Shown: positions 4,983 through 6,047 of the stretch, one piece after another
How positions within the stretch are numbered: position 1 is the first letter of the stretch
Layout: the number at the start of each line of letters is the position of its first letter
Source: Deltaproteobacteria bacterium
GTDB lineage: Bacteria > Desulfobacterota > Syntrophia > Syntrophales > UBA2210
Reading direction: 5' to 3'
NCBI GenBank assembly: GCA_011056825.1
Contig: DSBH01000005.1
Location: 1-6,047, forward strand
DNA length: 6,047 bases
Translations under genes and position numbers: made by a program
Notes under the pieces: generated by a model
The model's input: the letters and a program-made list of their open reading frames with translations, nothing else
Database searches by the model: none
Told to the model about the DNA's origin: nothing

Positions 4983-6047
4983 GAGACACCTCCTTCCCGG
5001 CCTTCAACTCCACTATTTTCAGGCCGTTCAATGATTATGGCGCCTCCGATTCCGCCGCCGCAGCAGAGCGTGGCAAGTCCCAGGCGCTTGCCGGTCCGTT
5101 CCAGAGCGTGCAGCAGCTTGGTGGTAATGATACATCCGCTGGCGCCCAGTGGATGACCGAGCGCGATGGCGCCGCCCCAGAGGTTCACGTGTTCCTCGAA
5201 CCATTCTTCCGTCATGCCGTACATTTCCTTCCATTCACGCTTGACTGCCAGGCTCTGACCGGCGAAGGCCTCGTTAAGTTCCACCAGGTCCATGTCCGTT
5301 AAAACGAACCCCGATTTTTTCATGGCGATTGCCGTGGACGGAACAGGACCCCGTCCCATGATGCTCGGATCGCAACCGGCAGTCCCGCACGCGATTATGC
5401 GCGCCCTGGGTATCACTCCCAGCTCCTCGGCTTTTTCCTTCGACATGATAAGGGCGACAGCCGCCCCGTCGTTCCTGCCGGAAGAACTGCCCGCCGTGAC
5501 GGTACCGTCTTTCTTGAATACCGCCTTTAATTTCCCCAGCACCTCCATGGTGGTACCCGCTTTGGGAAACTCATCGACTTCAAAAACCGCCTCCTTGCCG
5601 TCGGGACGGAGATAACGTATGGGAACGATTTCCCGCTTGAAATCGCCCCGGTCGATGGCGGCAAGGGCGAGTTCCTGGCTTCTCAGTGAAAACCTGTCCT
5701 GTTCCTCGCGGGGAATGTTATGAAGCTCCACAAGGTTTTCCGCTGTAATACCCATGGGAACGTTTCCGTAGCGTTCCACCGGCGCCGCGCCCGGACCGCC
5801 CGCGGTAATCGAATCCTTCAGAGTAACGTCACCGTTGCCGAAAGCCTGGTTCGCCGCGTCGGACAGGAAATATTCGCCGCCGCTCATCCACTCAACGCCG
5901 CCGGCGAGTATGACGTCGGCAAAGCCGTTTTTGATAAACTCGTAGCCTTCCATGACAGAAAGCATCCCCGAAGCGCAGGCTATTGTATCGCTGAAGGCCG
6001 GCACTTCCTCGGGGAGTCCGATCATGAGCGCAACGTTTCTGGCCGTA
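4979..6047 (-). CDS. Thiolase (acetyl-CoA C-acyltransferase type), N-terminus beyond window edge
   Basis: Canonical thiolase that would split a 3-oxoacyl-CoA with CoA, or condense two acyl-CoA in reverse. The frame stays open to the right edge: the codons before the Met at 6025 read TARNVAL, continuing the family pattern NVA...GLPEEVPA, so that Met is internal. About 355 residues are visible and about 65 are missing. Counting from the Met at 6025, the nucleophilic Cys17 is in IACASGML, followed by AGGVEWMSGG (41-50), MGITAEN (91-97), GTVTAGSSSGRNDGAA (174-189), NEAFAGQ (251-257), GGAIALGHPLGASG (284-297) with His291, and LCCGGGIGG (320-328) with Cys321. All catalytic residues are intact. The loop from NEAF to GHP is about eight residues longer than in Zoogloea-type thiolase and is rich in Trp and Glu; NLWGGA replaces NVNGGA. 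The last residues (GREGGVS) double as the ribosome-binding site of the next gene. Its promoter lies outside the window. Chain-length preference cannot be read from the sequence. Confidence 0.95.
   Translation of the reverse strand, partial: TARNVALMIGLPEEVPAFSDTIACASGMLSVMEGYEFIKNGFADVILAGGVEWMSGGEYFLSDAANQAFGNGDVTLKDSITAGGPGAAPVERYGNVPMGITAENLVELHNIPREEQDRFSLRSQELALAAIDRGDFKREIVPIRYLRPDGKEAVFEVDEFPKAGTTMEVLGKLKAVFKKDGTVTAGSSSGRNDGAAVALIMSKEKAEELGVIPRARIIACGTAGCDPSIMGRGPVPSTAIAMKKSGFVLTDMDLVELNEAFAGQSLAVKREWKEMYGMTEEWFEEHVNLWGGAIALGHPLGASGCIITTKLLHALERTGKRLGLATLCCGGGIGGAIIIERPENSGVEGREGGVS
4987..4995 (-). promoter_or_regulatory. Near-perfect ribosome-binding site for the GTG start of the divergent thiolase
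   Basis: AAGGAGGTG on the minus strand, followed by a short spacer (4983-4986) before the GTG at 4982; counted from the AAGGAGG core the spacer is six bases. It lies within the last codons of the upstream thiolase gene. Such strong complementarity to 16S rRNA supports the unusual start codon and suggests efficient coupled translation of the two thiolases. Confidence 0.9.

Overview
The window holds two gene clusters that converge on a 189-base gap (2377-2565). The left cluster is read rightward and encodes a tripartite TRAP transporter: the C-terminal half of the periplasmic substrate-binding protein (1-542), the small membrane subunit (596-1081) and the large membrane subunit (1078-2376). The right cluster is read leftward and encodes acyl-CoA enzymes: a canonical thiolase cut by the right edge (4979-6047), a second, divergent thiolase that overlaps it by four bases (3801-4982), and an acyl-CoA dehydrogenase resembling glutaryl-CoA dehydrogenases (2566-3732).

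The gap is accounted for by a weak candidate terminator for the transporter, an AT-rich patch with a 14-base near-palindrome, and a strong intrinsic terminator for the leftward operon. In leftward RNA that terminator's stem is 15 continuous pairs, because two A/C mismatches on the other strand become G-U wobbles. No promoter for either cluster can be placed; both probably start outside the window. No RNA gene, mobile element, CRISPR array or integration signature was seen.

Inferred biology: the transporter imports an organic acid, and the leftward enzymes oxidise and thiolytically cleave an acyl-CoA, possibly one with a free distal carboxylate. The sequence does not prove that the two clusters serve the same substrate; being neighbours and convergent is only suggestive. 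The most unusual gene is the second thiolase. It keeps the nucleophilic Cys and the GHP His, but has His in place of the NEAF Asn and Gly in place of the second catalytic Cys. That formally gives a Cys-His-His set like the condensing enzymes KAS I/II.

Moderately GC-rich DNA, TRAP transport and CoA-ester catabolism suit a Gram-negative proteobacterium-like organism, perhaps an anaerobic deltaproteobacterium (Desulfobacterota). This placement is an impression of low confidence, with no phylogenetic marker in the window.
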